Below, piece after piece: positions 1 through 8,907 of a stretch of 44,122 nucleotides of DNA. This DNA comes from an uncultured Prevotellaceae bacterium. GTDB taxonomy: Bacteria > Bacteroidota > Bacteroidia > Bacteroidales > Muribaculaceae. How positions within the stretch are numbered: position 1 is the stretch's first letter; each line of letters begins with the position of its first letter. The notes below the pieces were generated by a model. That model saw only the letters and a program-made list of their open reading frames with translations, made no database searches and was not told where the DNA came from. Where the stretch lies: the NCBI GenBank assembly GCA_900319525.1, contig ONOU01000038.1, positions 1 to 44,122 of the forward strand. Reading direction: 5' to 3'. The position numbers and the translations under genes were made by a program.

Positions 1-21
1 AAAATTCTGACATGGCAAAAT

Positions 22-46
22 CCTGGGCAACTTTTTGTTGCTCAGG
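22..46. other. stem-loop at left edge
   Basis: A 10-bp stem (22-31 against 37-46, one G-T pair) closes a TTTTT loop. It may be the terminator of a gene outside the window. No long T-run follows on either side, so its role is uncertain. Confidence 0.35.
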
Positions 47-89
47 CACTTATAAATAATGTTAAACTATAGTGTTGCGGAATTAAGGA

Positions 90-97
90 TATATTTG
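90..97 (+). promoter_or_regulatory. -7 box (TATATTTG) for the NCS2 permease
   Basis: An exact match to the Bacteroidota -7 consensus TAnnTTTG lies 32 bases before the permease start codon. No TTTG at the right -33 spacing is visible. Confidence 0.5.
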
Positions 98-129
98 CAC
101 TTTCTTTCTTACTAACCCTAAAACACTTT

Positions 130-1443
130 ATGAAAAGGTTCTTAAATCTTTTGGGCTTCGACGAAGCCAAACACAACGTGAGGACTGAGCTTCTGGCAGG
201 CCTCACGACGTTTTTAACTATGAGCTATATCCTTGCCGTTAACCCACTTATCCTGGGTGATGCCGGCATGGATAAAGGTGCTGTGTTCTCGGCTACAGTA
301 GTATCTGGCGCCATTGCCACCCTGGTGATGGCGTTCTACGCTAGACTCCCATTTGCCCTGTCGTCGGGTATGGGATTGAATGCGTTCTTTGCTTACACGC
401 TGGTGCTCGTCATGGGCTTTTCATGGCAGCAGGCACTGGCAGCCGTGTTCATCGAGGGTATCGTGTTTATCTTGCTGACGGTTTTCAAGGTACGCGAAGC
501 CATTGTGAATGCCATCCCCCTCAATCTGCGCTATGCCATCTCGGTAGGTATCGGATTGTTTATAGCGTTTATCGGCTTGAGGAATGGCGGTATTATCATC
601 CAGAGTGATGCCACAGTGACAACACTCGCACCGTGGACGTCCAAATCTGTCTTAGCCATCGGAGGCGTCATCCTGGGCTGTGTGCTGATGGCGCTAAAAG
701 TGCGCGGCGCCTTGTTCTACACCATCATCGCCATGACCTTGATAGGCATACCCCTCGGAGTGACGCAGATTCCCGAGGGGTTTTCTATTCTCAGTTTGCC
801 GGCATCGGTTGAGCCAGTGGCCTTCCACTTGGACTTCTCGCGCTTCCTGAGTCTGGATATTGAATATTATATTATTGTGTTCACGCTGGTGTTTATGGAT
901 TTGTTCGACACCCTGGGCACACTCATCGGTGCATCGACCAGTGCAGGCATGGTCGACAAGAACGGCCGCATCCGCAGCCTGAACCGCGCGCTGCTGGCCG
1001 ACGCCATCGGTACCACCATCGGCGCCCTCACCGGTACATCCACCGTGACCACCTATGTGGAGAGCACCACTGGCATCGCTGCCGGTGGCCGCACCGGTCT
1101 CACCTCGTTCACGGTGGCCATGCTGTTCCTCGTGGCATTGTTCTTCTCGCCCTTCTTCCTGATGATTCCCGCAGCCGCCACAACGAGCGCTCTGGTGCTG
1201 GTGGGCGTGCTGATGATCCGCACCATCACCAAGATCGACTTTGCTGACATCACCGAGGCATTTCCCTGCTTCGTGACGATCTTGATGATGCCCTTCACAG
1301 CAAGTATTGCCGAAGGCATCGTGCTGGGTATGCTCAGCTACGTGCTCGTGAAGCTCCTGAGCGGACGTCATCGCCAGGTGTCGGTAGCCATGTATATCCT
1401 GGCTGTGTTCTTCGTGCTCAAGTATGTAGCACCGCTGATCTAA
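130..1443 (+). CDS. NCS2-family purine permease (AzgA/GhxP type)
   Basis: Polytopic inner-membrane transporter of 437 aa, a normal length for the AzgA-like branch, which imports adenine, guanine or hypoxanthine with protons. Family marks are an early NPLILGDAGM segment, the SSGMGLNAFFAYT stretch (about residues 76-88) and the FMDLFDTLGTLIGAST region (about 255-270), which in this family lines the substrate site. About a dozen hydrophobic segments fill the protein. The ATG follows a -7 box by 32 bases. A DUF5020 outer-membrane protein follows after 68 bases with no terminator between, so the two probably form one unit that carries a nucleobase or nucleoside across both membranes. Exact substrate cannot be read from sequence. 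Confidence 0.9.
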   Translation: MKRFLNLLGFDEAKHNVRTELLAGLTTFLTMSYILAVNPLILGDAGMDKGAVFSATVVSGAIATLVMAFYARLPFALSSGMGLNAFFAYTLVLVMGFSWQQALAAVFIEGIVFILLTVFKVREAIVNAIPLNLRYAISVGIGLFIAFIGLRNGGIIIQSDATVTTLAPWTSKSVLAIGGVILGCVLMALKVRGALFYTIIAMTLIGIPLGVTQIPEGFSILSLPASVEPVAFHLDFSRFLSLDIEYYIIVFTLVFMDLFDTLGTLIGASTSAGMVDKNGRIRSLNRALLADAIGTTIGALTGTSTVTTYVESTTGIAAGGRTGLTSFTVAMLFLVALFFSPFFLMIPAAATTSALVLVGVLMIRTITKIDFADITEAFPCFVTILMMPFTASIAEGIVLGMLSYVLVKLLSGRHRQVSVAMYILAVFFVLKYVAPLI

Positions 1444-1511
1444 ATAAAAAAGGACAACAAACGTAAAAACCAATAATTATTATTGTTACTCTTAAAAACC
1501 AAATTAACAAA

Positions 1512-2216
1512 ATGAAAAAGCAGATTCTTTTTGCCATGCTGCTGCTCATGGGCATGGCTGTGCAGGCACAGGATGTACAGTTGCACTACGACTTTGGCCG
1601 CAACATCTACCCTGACGAGGAGGCTGGTCGCCAAAAGGTTACCATGACCCTCGAACAATTCAAGGCCGACAAGTGGGGCTCATGGTTCTACTTTGTGGAC
1701 ATCGACTTCAGCCGCAAGTTCACTGAGGGTGCCTATGCCGAGATCTCTCGCGAAATCAACCTGAGCAAGAAGGTGCCCATTGCTGCCCATGTTGAGTACA
1801 ACGGCGGCCTGAACCGCTTCGGCAGCTTCCAGCAAGCCGCCCTGGTGGGTGCTGCATGGAATGGCCACTCGGCCGATTTTTCCAAGACCTACTCGGTACA
1901 GCTCATGTACAAGCACTACTTCAAGAGCTATGAGTACACCAGGAGCTACCCCAGCTTCCAGCTCACCGGCGTTTGGGGACTGAACTTTGCCAAGGGCAAG
2001 GGTACGTTCTCGGGCTTCATCGACTTCTGGCGTGGCGAGAAGGCCAATGGCCATGGTCAGCTCGTGATCCTGTCCGAGCCGCAGCTGTGGTACAACGCAA
2101 CATCGCACTTCAGCGTCGGCACCGAGGTTGAGGTCAGCAACAACTTTGTGTATAACACCTACAACGACAAGACGTTCTTTATCAACCCCACCCTGGGCGT
2201 CAAGTGGAACTTCTAA
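1512..2216 (+). CDS. DUF5020 family outer-membrane protein
   Basis: A 234-aa secreted protein with a short signal peptide (MKKQILFAMLLLMGMAVQAQ) and alternating aromatic/polar strands typical of a small beta-barrel, ending in ...PTLGVKWNF, where the final Phe is the usual outer-membrane C-terminal signature. The sequence matches the DUF5020 family of Bacteroidota, whose fold resembles Tsx-like nucleoside channels (recollection of family relationships, not tested). Position directly behind a purine permease supports a channel for nucleosides or nucleobases (inference). A strong hairpin terminator follows at 2258-2300. Confidence 0.8.
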   Translation: MKKQILFAMLLLMGMAVQAQDVQLHYDFGRNIYPDEEAGRQKVTMTLEQFKADKWGSWFYFVDIDFSRKFTEGAYAEISREINLSKKVPIAAHVEYNGGLNRFGSFQQAALVGAAWNGHSADFSKTYSVQLMYKHYFKSYEYTRSYPSFQLTGVWGLNFAKGKGTFSGFIDFWRGEKANGHGQLVILSEPQLWYNATSHFSVGTEVEVSNNFVYNTYNDKTFFINPTLGVKWNF

Positions 2217-2257
2217 ATCACTGACCTGTCGAGAGAACAGGCATTGACTACATTATT

Positions 2258-2300
2258 GAGCCCCCAAAAGTCGGTTTATCCCTACTTTTGGGGCTCTTTC
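2258..2300 (+). terminator. rho-independent terminator after DUF5020 gene
   Basis: Stem 2258-2271 (GAGCCCCCAAAAGT) pairs with 2284-2296 (ACTTTTGGGGCTC) with a single bulged C, and is followed by TTTCC. It ends the permease/DUF5020 unit. Confidence 0.8.
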
Positions 2301-2483
2301 CATCTTGGTACCGCCACTCAATATTATCAGAGCAAAGCACATGACGCATCATTAGATTTAGACTGATTTTAGTGTAAAAATGGAGCCAAATTTCATTTTT
2401 TTGTAATTTTTCTTTGCCATTTCACCGAAAATGAGTAATATTGCTACCTGAAACTATCAACCTTTCATAATAAAGAAGATGTA

Positions 2484-2858
2484 ATGATGAAAGATCAATT
2501 TAATCCGAAAGCTATTGCCAAGACGATTGATGTAGAGGAACTTTACGATCTCGACATCACTATAGCACGTTTTATCCTTCCCCGACTGATGGCCTACAAA
2601 CAGCATTGCGAGCGCACTCCAAATCTGAATATGACCCATGAGGAGTGGGACGGAATCCTTGACAAGATGATTTACGCATTTGACCGCATCGCTTGCCAGA
2701 CCGAGGAGGACACCCCCGAGTACAAGGCCTATATCAAGGCCATCTGGAACAACGAGGAAGACCTGGCCGACCTCAAGCGCGAAGCCAAGGCCTCGCTCAA
2801 GCCCATCAGCGAGGGCCTGTCGCTCTACCACAAGTATTACCGCAGCTTGTGGTGGTAA
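2484..2858 (+). CDS. small protein of unknown function
   Basis: A 124-aa, mostly helical, soluble protein without signal peptide. Two adjacent ATGs (2484 and 2487) sit behind an A/G-rich leader (AATAAAGAAG). The C-terminal pattern GLSLYHKYYRSLWW and the central MTHEEWDGILDKMIYAFDRI recall small conserved proteins seen in Bacteroidales genomes and their phages, but no function is known to me. The gene stands alone, with a terminator before it and a weak 7-bp repeat array right after its stop. Codon use looks like that of its neighbours. Confidence 0.7.
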   Translation: MMKDQFNPKAIAKTIDVEELYDLDITIARFILPRLMAYKQHCERTPNLNMTHEEWDGILDKMIYAFDRIACQTEEDTPEYKAYIKAIWNNEEDLADLKREAKASLKPISEGLSLYHKYYRSLWW

Positions 2859-2863
2859 TTCTT

Positions 2864-2891
2864 GATTAGGGATTATAGGTTAGAGATTTGT
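2864..2891. repeat. degenerate 7-bp tandem repeat (4 units)
   Basis: Units GATTAGG, GATTATA, GGTTAGA and GATTTGT follow one another just after the stop codon of the 124-aa protein gene. This is the weakest member of the heptad arrays found in gaps across the window. Confidence 0.4.
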
Positions 2892-2973
2892 GGGTTTCTC
2901 ACGACTAACGCCTAAAGCCTTTACACAATTTAGTGGATTGCTGTCCGTTATAATAGAAAACAAGAAAAATGCG

Positions 2974-3705
2974 ATGAAACGGACGATTTTGATTCTTTTG
3001 GCGATATTGACATTGACTCCTGCCACCCTGTGTGGGCAGGAGGCTGAGTCTATCAATAACAGCCGCAAACCTCTCGTGGGAATAGGCTTTGAGGCAGGTG
3101 TGGGCGGCATGGTGCCCACTGGCTCGCTAGGCGACAACCTCAAGGCTGGCGTTTTGTTCAAGTTGGGAGCCAATGTGTTCTATGACCGCTTTGCATTCAA
3201 GCTCGAAGGAACCATTTCCCAGCCCTCGTTCAAGAACGAGAATCCCTATGCCGTCTATGATGACCTTGGACGCAATTTGCAGCGCAATGGCACTGCCAGC
3301 CCAGGCCTATTAGGCTTGAATTTGCAGCTGGGTTGTACGGTTTGGCAGCATGGCAGGGTGTCGGTGACCCCCTATCTGGGCATCAACTTTAACAAACTGA
3401 TGTGGGAAATCAATCACCTCAAGTGGACACAGGATGATGAAGGCGAGGAGAGGCCCGAAATCAGTGATGTGACCAATGCCCATGAGAGCAGCACTGGCTG
3501 GATGGCGAGTGTGGATATCGACATCGTGGTGCATCAGAAGAGGTCTTACAGTGAGGGGGTTTGGCACACCACTTCATCTTCGGTGCGGCTGACGCCGTTC
3601 ATCACTCACTATACCTATGCCGACTTCAAGCCCTCGTTCAAGGGAAACTACATTGGCTTGACGGTTTCTTATTTTGGCCTGTTGGAGCGTTTGAGTTCAA
3701 AATAA
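2974..3705 (+). CDS. probable outer-membrane beta-barrel protein
   Basis: A 243-aa protein with a clear signal peptide (MKRTILILLAILTLTPATLCGQ). The open frame extends 28 codons further upstream, but this ATG gives a proper signal peptide and follows an A-rich leader (ACAAGAAAAATGCG). The mature part is rich in glycine and alternating hydrophobic residues (GIGFEAGVGGMVPTGS, LGLNLQLG, FKGNYIGLTVSYFGL), as in eight-to-ten-strand outer-membrane barrels. Length and the N-terminal GIGFEAG strand resemble OmpW/OprF-barrel-like proteins of this phylum, but no specific family is recognised. It has no clear operon partner. Confidence 0.7.
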   Translation: MKRTILILLAILTLTPATLCGQEAESINNSRKPLVGIGFEAGVGGMVPTGSLGDNLKAGVLFKLGANVFYDRFAFKLEGTISQPSFKNENPYAVYDDLGRNLQRNGTASPGLLGLNLQLGCTVWQHGRVSVTPYLGINFNKLMWEINHLKWTQDDEGEERPEISDVTNAHESSTGWMASVDIDIVVHQKRSYSEGVWHTTSSSVRLTPFITHYTYADFKPSFKGNYIGLTVSYFGLLERLSSK

Positions 3706-3745
3706 CCGCACCAAAGCGAACTAAAGACTATTTAACAAAGTTTTC

Positions 3746-3777
3746 TTGTTGAGAATCATTTCTTTATTCTACTTTTG
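3746..3777 (+). promoter_or_regulatory. promoter of the DUF4294 gene
   Basis: -7 box TACTTTTG (3770-3777) with TTG at 3746-3748 (21-base spacing) or 3749-3751 (18-base spacing). The box ends only 9 bases before the ATG, so the transcript should have almost no leader. Confidence 0.6.
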
Positions 3778-3786
3778 CGGCGAAAG

Positions 3787-4443
3787 ATGAAACGCTTGCT
3801 CCTCATATTAGCTATTGCCGTGACTATGACGGCTTTAACGGGCACCAAGGTGCACGCCGCCCCCGCTGTGCAGGATCCGCTCGACAACATCGAGCTGCCC
3901 TCGGTGTTGCAGAAGACCTTTGCCGGCTATTACCACTTCATCGAGCCCTCGACGGGCGACACGCTGGCGATGATTGTCTTCAATCCCATTATTATCTATC
4001 CGCGCGAGCGTTTCCGCAACAAGGCCGAGGAAAAGTACTACTGGAAGACCGTGCGCGACATCAAGAAGACCCTACCCTACGCCAAACTCATTAGCTCGAC
4101 GTTGCTCGAGACCTATGAGTACATAGACACCTACCAGACGCAGAAACAAAAGCAGGCTTACCTCAAACGCTTTGAGAAAGAGCTTTTTAACCAGTACAAG
4201 CCGCAGATGAAGAAGATGACCAAGAGCCAGGGCAAAATGCTCATCAAACTCATCAACCGCGAGACCAACCAGAGCAGCTACAGCATCTTGAAGGCATTCC
4301 TGGGCACCTTCAGGGCTGGATTCTGGCAGACCTTCAGCAAATTCTTCGGTGCCAGCCTCAAGGCCGGCTACCACCCCAACAAGAACAAGCAGGACGCGAT
4401 GGTTGAGCGCATCTGTGTCCGCATCGAGCAAGGCGCCCTATAG
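3787..4443 (+). CDS. DUF4294 family secreted protein
   Basis: A 218-aa protein with a signal peptide ending near KVHA-AP. The KYYWKTVRDIKKTLPYAKL segment, the KPQMKKMTKSQGKMLIKLI block and the RAGFWQTFSKFFGASLKAGYHP block are typical of DUF4294, a Bacteroidota-specific family of unknown function. A TTG 12 bases upstream lies inside the promoter box, so the ATG at 3787 is taken as start. The gene is monocistronic and lies between a barrel-protein gene and the repeat-flanked ATPase. Confidence 0.8.
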   Translation: MKRLLLILAIAVTMTALTGTKVHAAPAVQDPLDNIELPSVLQKTFAGYYHFIEPSTGDTLAMIVFNPIIIYPRERFRNKAEEKYYWKTVRDIKKTLPYAKLISSTLLETYEYIDTYQTQKQKQAYLKRFEKELFNQYKPQMKKMTKSQGKMLIKLINRETNQSSYSILKAFLGTFRAGFWQTFSKFFGASLKAGYHPNKNKQDAMVERICVRIEQGAL

Positions 4444-4478
4444 CCCACTCACAAACAGCATTTTATCCCCCGTCCTTC

Positions 4479-4518
4479 AATTTTTATAGAAATTCTATTA
4501 TAGGAATCCTATAAAATT
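4479..4518. repeat. 40-bp direct repeat, left copy, with two 13-bp palindromes
   Basis: Identical at 39 of 40 positions to 5744-5783 on the other side of the ATPase gene (G at 4504 against A at 5769). It holds two perfect odd palindromes one base apart: ATAGAAATTCTAT (4486-4498) and ATAGGAATCCTAT (4500-4512). The second falls where the -33 element of the ATPase promoter should be. Confidence 0.9.
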
Positions 4519-4531
4519 GGGATAAATGTAT

Positions 4532-4539
4532 TATCTTTG
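4532..4539 (+). promoter_or_regulatory. -7 box (TATCTTTG) of the ATPase gene
   Basis: Exact TAnnTTTG match, 28 bases before the ATG. No TTTG lies at -33; instead the palindromic repeat occupies that place, as expected for an operator or activator site. Confidence 0.65.
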
Positions 4540-4567
4540 CAGGGTCGATTAATGAATTTTGGTTTCT

Positions 4568-5737
4568 ATGAGAAAGACGATCAATCCGTTTATTGTGTCG
4601 GGCAAGATTGAGCCTGAGTACTTTTGTGACCGTGTTCAAGAGAGCATGTTCCTCATCAAGTCACTCATCAATGGCAACAACCTGGTGCTGATTTCCCCTC
4701 GCCGCATGGGCAAGACGGGGCTCATTCATTACTGCTATAACCAGGAGCCTATTCGAGACGATTATCACACCCTTTTTATCGATATCCTGCACACAACCAG
4801 CCTCAGGGAATTCACATTCTTGTTTGGCAAGAGCATCTTTGAGGCCATACTACCACTTGGGCATAAGATGCTCACCTCATTTGTTCAAACCCTCAAGTCG
4901 TTAAGCGGAAAGTTCAGTGTTGATCTGGTAACTAACATGCCCACCTTCAATCTGGAGTTGGGTGACATTACCCGCCCAGCGATGACCCTGGAAGAGATTT
5001 TTACCTATCTGGAACGTGCTGAAAAGCCATGTATCGTTGCCTTTGATGAATTCCAGCAGATTGCAAATTATCCCGAAAAGAACATCGAGGCATTGCTACG
5101 CACTTATGTACAGCAGGCCTCCAACACACATTTCATCTTTGCAGGCAGCGAATATCACATCATGCAGGAAATGTTCATGTCCTCGGCCAAGCCGTTCTAC
5201 AACAGCGCTGACACATTGGAACTCAAGGCCATTGACTTAGATGTGTACACGCCGTTTGTAATGGGACACATGAACAACGGCAGTCGCACCATCGCGCCCG
5301 AGCTTATCAAGGCTGTTTACCGGCTCTATCATGGCAATACCTATGCCATGCAAAAGACATTCAACGAGCTCTATTCGCTAATGAACGAGGATGACGTTGC
5401 CACCCTTGACGTGGTCACAACTGCGATTAACAATGTCATTGACTCAAAGGAGTCTATGTTCCGGGAGCAACTGTCCAATTACCCCGACAAGCTAAAGCCT
5501 TTGCTGTATGCCATTGCTCAAGATGGCGAGGCCGAACGCATCACCTCAGCAAAGTTTGTCAAAGATCACAAGTTGCCTTCGGCAAGTGCTGTCCAATATG
5601 CCGCCTCGCAACTGTTAGCCAAAGGAGCAATCACCAAACTCGCTGGCAAGTACTCTATCAATGACCCATTTTTCGCCTTGTGGATCAATCGGTTATATGG
5701 CGTAAAGACCATCCAGCAGCTACTGACAGAAGAATAA
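4568..5737 (+). CDS. AAA ATPase with C-terminal winged helix (PF01637/archaeal-ATPase type)
   Basis: A 389-aa P-loop ATPase. The N-terminus has the NPFIVSGKI...FCDR entry typical of this family; Walker A is SPRRMGKT (43-50), with Ser in place of the usual first Gly; Walker B is CIVAFDEFQ (155-163); a sensor-like segment FIFAGSEYHIM follows. The last 75 residues (about 315-389) look like a winged helix (LPSASAVQYAASQLLAKGAITKLAGKYSINDPFFALWI). Such proteins occur in many copies in Bacteroidales and archaea, function unclear. The longest frame starts at a TTG 9 bases earlier; the ATG is preferred. The gene is alone and bracketed by 40-bp palindromic direct repeats, which suggests self-regulation or mobility. 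Confidence 0.85.
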   Translation: MRKTINPFIVSGKIEPEYFCDRVQESMFLIKSLINGNNLVLISPRRMGKTGLIHYCYNQEPIRDDYHTLFIDILHTTSLREFTFLFGKSIFEAILPLGHKMLTSFVQTLKSLSGKFSVDLVTNMPTFNLELGDITRPAMTLEEIFTYLERAEKPCIVAFDEFQQIANYPEKNIEALLRTYVQQASNTHFIFAGSEYHIMQEMFMSSAKPFYNSADTLELKAIDLDVYTPFVMGHMNNGSRTIAPELIKAVYRLYHGNTYAMQKTFNELYSLMNEDDVATLDVVTTAINNVIDSKESMFREQLSNYPDKLKPLLYAIAQDGEAERITSAKFVKDHKLPSASAVQYAASQLLAKGAITKLAGKYSINDPFFALWINRLYGVKTIQQLLTEE

Positions 5738-5743
5738 GCGAAT

Positions 5744-5783
5744 AATTTTTATAGAAATTCTATTATAGAAATCCTATAAAATT
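5744..5783. repeat. 40-bp direct repeat, right copy
   Basis: Second copy of the palindromic repeat, 6 bases after the ATPase stop codon. Its second palindrome carries one mismatch (ATAGAAATCCTAT, 5765-5777). It lies about 90 bases upstream of the metG promoter box. Confidence 0.9.
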
Positions 5784-5874
5784 ACAGGGTGGTGGCCTAC
5801 TTAGCCACGGCAACAAGGAATTAGAAAAAGTTGTCTTTCTTGTCTTCAAATCAGAGTATAAGCAAGTTTTTTTG

Positions 5875-5882
5875 TACCTTTG
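5875..5882 (+). promoter_or_regulatory. -7 box (TACCTTTG) of metG
   Basis: Exact consensus followed by CAGG, 48 bases before the metG start codon. No well-spaced TTTG is seen upstream. Confidence 0.6.
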
Positions 5883-5930
5883 CAGGCTCATAGAGATAAA
5901 AACAACAATCATCATAACAGACAAAGCCAA

Positions 5931-7997
5931 ATGGAGAAAGAAAAGAAATTTGCACGCACGCTGGTGACGACAGCGCTGCCCTACGCTAACGGACCAGTTC
6001 ACATCGGCCACCTGGCAGGTGTGTATGTTCCTGCCGACATCTATGTGCGCTACCTGCGCCTGCAGGGCGAGAATGTGCTGTTTGTGGGTGGTAGCGACGA
6101 GCACGGTGTGCCCGTGACCCAGCGCGCCCGCAAAGAGGGCATCACCCCGCAGCAGGTGGTGGACCGCTACCACAAGATCATCAAGGATTCCTTCGAGGAC
6201 CTCGGCATCTCCTACGACATCTACAGTCGCACCACCAGCAAGACGCATCACCAGTTTGCGGCAGAGTTCTTCCGCAAACTCTATGACGACGGCAAGCTCA
6301 TCGAGAAGACGACCAAGCAGTTCTATGACGAGCAGGACGGCAAGTTCCTCACCGACCGCGACGTCGAGGGCGAGTGCCCCTATTGCCACCACCCCGCCGC
6401 CAAGGGCAACCAGTGTGAGGACGGCTGCGGCCGCGACCTGGATCCAACCGAGCTCATCAACCCGCACGCCAAGGACAGCGACCATCAGCTCGTGCTCAAG
6501 GATACCACCAACTGGTTCCTGCCCCTCAACGAGTATGAGGGCTGGCTCAAGGAGTGGATTCTCGAGGGCCATCAGGAATGGCGCAGCAACGTCTATGGCC
6601 AGTGCAAGTCGTGGCTCGACAACGGCTTGCAACCCCGCGCCATGACGCGCGACCTGGACTGGGGCATCCCCGTTCCCGTCGAGGGTGCCGAAGGCAAGGT
6701 GCTCTATGTGTGGTTTGACGCGCCCATCGGCTACATCAGCAACACCAAGGAGCTGTGCGACGCCCAGCCTGACCGCTGGGGCACGTGGCAGCAGTGGTGG
6801 CAGCAGGAGGACACACGCCTCATCCACTTCATCGGCAAGGATAACATCGTGTTCCACTGCATCATCTTCCCCACGATGATGAAGGCCCATGGCGAGTATG
6901 TGATGCCCGACAACGTGCCGGCCAACGAGTTCCTGAACCTGGAGGGCGATAAGATTTCCACCAGCCGCAACTGGGCCGTGTGGCTGCATGAGTACCTGGT
7001 GGACTTCCCCGGCAAGCAGGACGTGCTGCGCTATGTGCTCACGGCCAATGCCCCCGAGACTAAGGACAACGACTTCACCTGGAAGGACTTCCAGGCCCGC
7101 AACAACAACGAGCTGGTGGCCATCCTGGGCAACTTTGTAAACCGCGCTCTGGTGTTGACGCACAAGTTCTGTGAGGGCATTGTTCCCGAGGCTGGCGAAC
7201 TCACCGACATCGACCGCGAGGCCATCGAGGAGTTCAAGAATGTCAAGGCCACCCTGAGCGACAATATCGAGCACTTCCACTTCCGCGAGGCACAAAAGGA
7301 CGCCATGAACCTGGCTCGCATCGGCAACAAGTACCTGGCCGACACCGAACCCTGGAAACTCGCCAAGACCGACATGGCGCGTGTAAGGACCATCATGAAC
7401 CTGGCCCTGCAGATCACAGCCAACCTGTCTATCGCTTTCGAGCCGTTCCTGCCCTTCAGCTCAGCCAAGCTGCGCAGCATGATCGGCATCAGCAAGGTGG
7501 ATTGGAGCCGTCTAGGCGACATCAACATCCTGCCCGCCGGGCAACAGCTGGAGCAACCCGTGCTGCTGTTCGAGAAAATCGAGGACGACGTCATCCAAGC
7601 ACAGATCGACCGCCTGGAGCGCATCAAGCAGGAGAACATCATCAACAATTTCAAGCCCAAGCCCGTCACCACGTCGTGCACTATCGATGACTTTGCCAAG
7701 CTCGACATCCGTGTGGGCACCGTCACCGCCTGTGAGAAAGTGAAGAAGGCCGACAAGCTGTTGAAGTTTACCATCGATGACGGCATGGCCGGACGCACCA
7801 TCATCAGCGGCATCGCCAAGTGGTATGAGCCCGAGGAGCTGGTGGGCAAGCAGGTGTGCTTCATCGCCAACTTCCCGCCCCGCAAGCTCAAGGGCATTGA
7901 GAGCCAGGGCATGATCCTGAGCGCCGAGGATGCCGGCGGCCGCCTCGTGGTCATCGGCCCGACAGGCCCCGTCAAGCCCGGCTGCCAAGTGGGCTAA
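5931..7997 (+). CDS. metG: methionyl-tRNA synthetase
   Basis: Class I aminoacyl-tRNA synthetase of 688 aa that charges tRNA-Met in the cytoplasm. The HIGH motif is at residues 24-27, the KMSKS equivalent is KISTS (341-345), and a zinc knuckle uses C149, C152, C162 and C166. The anticodon-binding helical domain follows, and residues from about 583 to the end form the EMAP/Arc1p-like tRNA-binding domain that makes the bacterial enzyme a dimer ([20 protein letters not shown]). A longer open frame begins at a TTG inside the promoter box; the ATG at 5931 is used because the protein then begins just before the conserved [15 protein letters not shown] terminator hairpin follows at 8023-8065. Confidence 0.97.
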   Translation: MEKEKKFARTLVTTALPYANGPVHIGHLAGVYVPADIYVRYLRLQGENVLFVGGSDEHGVPVTQRARKEGITPQQVVDRYHKIIKDSFEDLGISYDIYSRTTSKTHHQFAAEFFRKLYDDGKLIEKTTKQFYDEQDGKFLTDRDVEGECPYCHHPAAKGNQCEDGCGRDLDPTELINPHAKDSDHQLVLKDTTNWFLPLNEYEGWLKEWILEGHQEWRSNVYGQCKSWLDNGLQPRAMTRDLDWGIPVPVEGAEGKVLYVWFDAPIGYISNTKELCDAQPDRWGTWQQWWQQEDTRLIHFIGKDNIVFHCIIFPTMMKAHGEYVMPDNVPANEFLNLEGDKISTSRNWAVWLHEYLVDFPGKQDVLRYVLTANAPETKDNDFTWKDFQARNNNELVAILGNFVNRALVLTHKFCEGIVPEAGELTDIDREAIEEFKNVKATLSDNIEHFHFREAQKDAMNLARIGNKYLADTEPWKLAKTDMARVRTIMNLALQITANLSIAFEPFLPFSSAKLRSMIGISKVDWSRLGDINILPAGQQLEQPVLLFEKIEDDVIQAQIDRLERIKQENIINNFKPKPVTTSCTIDDFAKLDIRVGTVTACEKVKKADKLLKFTIDDGMAGRTIISGIAKWYEPEELVGKQVCFIANFPPRKLKGIESQGMILSAEDAGGRLVVIGPTGPVKPGCQVG

Positions 7998-8022
7998 ATC
8001 AGACAACAATAACAACTTAAGG

Positions 8023-8065
8023 ACAACTGGAACAACAATTAATGAGTTATTCCAGTTGTTTTTAT
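8023..8065 (+). terminator. rho-independent terminator of metG
   Basis: Stem ACAACTGGAA (8023-8032) pairs perfectly with TTCCAGTTGT (8050-8059), followed by TTTTTA. Flanking GTTGTT/AACAAC sequences could lengthen the stem. Confidence 0.8.
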
Positions 8066-8141
8066 GTTGTTAAGGTTGTTTGAAAGTATCGTTGAGAGTG
8101 GAAATGGGAAGTGTTAAAAGAGGTTAAATAATTGGCTGTTA

Positions 8142-8173
8142 TTTGGTTTATATTATAAACCGATTTATCTTTG
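8142..8173 (+). promoter_or_regulatory. promoter of the membrane protein/HTH operon
   Basis: TTTG at 8142-8145, 20 bases, then TATCTTTG at 8166-8173: a full match to the Bacteroidota sigma-ABfr consensus. The predicted leader is about 95 bases, A/T-rich. Confidence 0.8.
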
Positions 8174-8274
8174 CAGCGTGAAACAAGAACGGTAATCGCG
8201 AGTGCTGTTCTTTTTTCGGAGAGTTTTAGTTTATTTTTTAAACCGCTTTATAGCCAAATAAAACAATTCAAGTT

Positions 8275-8907
8275 ATGGAAGAGAAGAAAATGACCGAGAA
8301 AGAAAGTCTCGAATTGATCACCTCAATGATTCAGCGCACCCGTGAGCGCTATGTGGGCGACGGCAACATTATGCTGATGTGGCGATACCTCACGGTGGCA
8401 GTGACCGCCCTGGTATGGATTCTGCTTGTTAAGACAGGCAATCCGATCTACAACCTGGGCTGGTTTCTGATACCCCTGCTTGGTAACATCCTCAAGCCCT
8501 TGATGGACAAGAAGCAGAAAGTGAAATCTGGCGTGAAGAGCTATTCCGACCGCATTGTTACGCAAATTTGGACCGTTGTGGGCATTTCCTCATTAGTGGC
8601 AATGCTGACCTGTTTCGGCTTCATCTTTTTTGCCCATGCATCTTCCAACATCTGGAAGTCGATGTTCATCTTCGCTTTGATTATGGTGCCGATGGCCGAA
8701 ATAGCCCACGGTATTGTCGTGAAAGAGAAGTCACTGGTCGTTGGTGGCGCATTGGGATTGTGCGTCGGCATTTTCACCATGTGTTGCATTGCCGCAGGAA
8801 TTCCTTTTGGTGCCAACTGGTATCTGCCGATGTTCATCATCGCTTTCATCTGCATGATGATAATCCCGGGTCATATTATTAACTACAAGGCCAAGCAGCA
8901 GCGATGA
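8275..8907 (+). CDS. integral membrane protein of unknown function
   Basis: A 210-aa protein with a 35-residue charged cytoplasmic N-terminus (LITSMIQRTRERYVGDGNIMLMWRY) followed by about six hydrophobic segments in three pairs: 39-55, 60-70, 98-120, 128-145, 155-172 and 180-200. No catalytic motif is visible. The stop overlaps the start of the winged-helix gene (ATGA), so the two are translationally coupled. Pairs of this kind are common in Bacteroidota: a small membrane protein made with a one-domain DNA-binding protein (family knowledge). It may sense membrane state for its partner (inference). Confidence 0.8.
   Translation: MEEKKMTEKESLELITSMIQRTRERYVGDGNIMLMWRYLTVAVTALVWILLVKTGNPIYNLGWFLIPLLGNILKPLMDKKQKVKSGVKSYSDRIVTQIWTVVGISSLVAMLTCFGFIFFAHASSNIWKSMFIFALIMVPMAEIAHGIVVKEKSLVVGGALGLCVGIFTMCCIAAGIPFGANWYLPMFIIAFICMMIIPGHIINYKAKQQR

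Noticed and set aside
694-1473. 259-codon minus-strand frame over the permease gene
   Set aside because: His/Gln-rich translation typical of antisense frames; the plus-strand permease is certain.
4479-5783. ATPase repeats as insertion-sequence ends
   Set aside because: They are direct rather than inverted and the enclosed protein has no transposase motifs; cassette mobility is kept only as a hypothesis.
5763-7295. 510-codon open frame on the minus strand
   Set aside because: It lies antisense to metG, which has all synthetase motifs; the frame is a by-product of GC-rich codon use.
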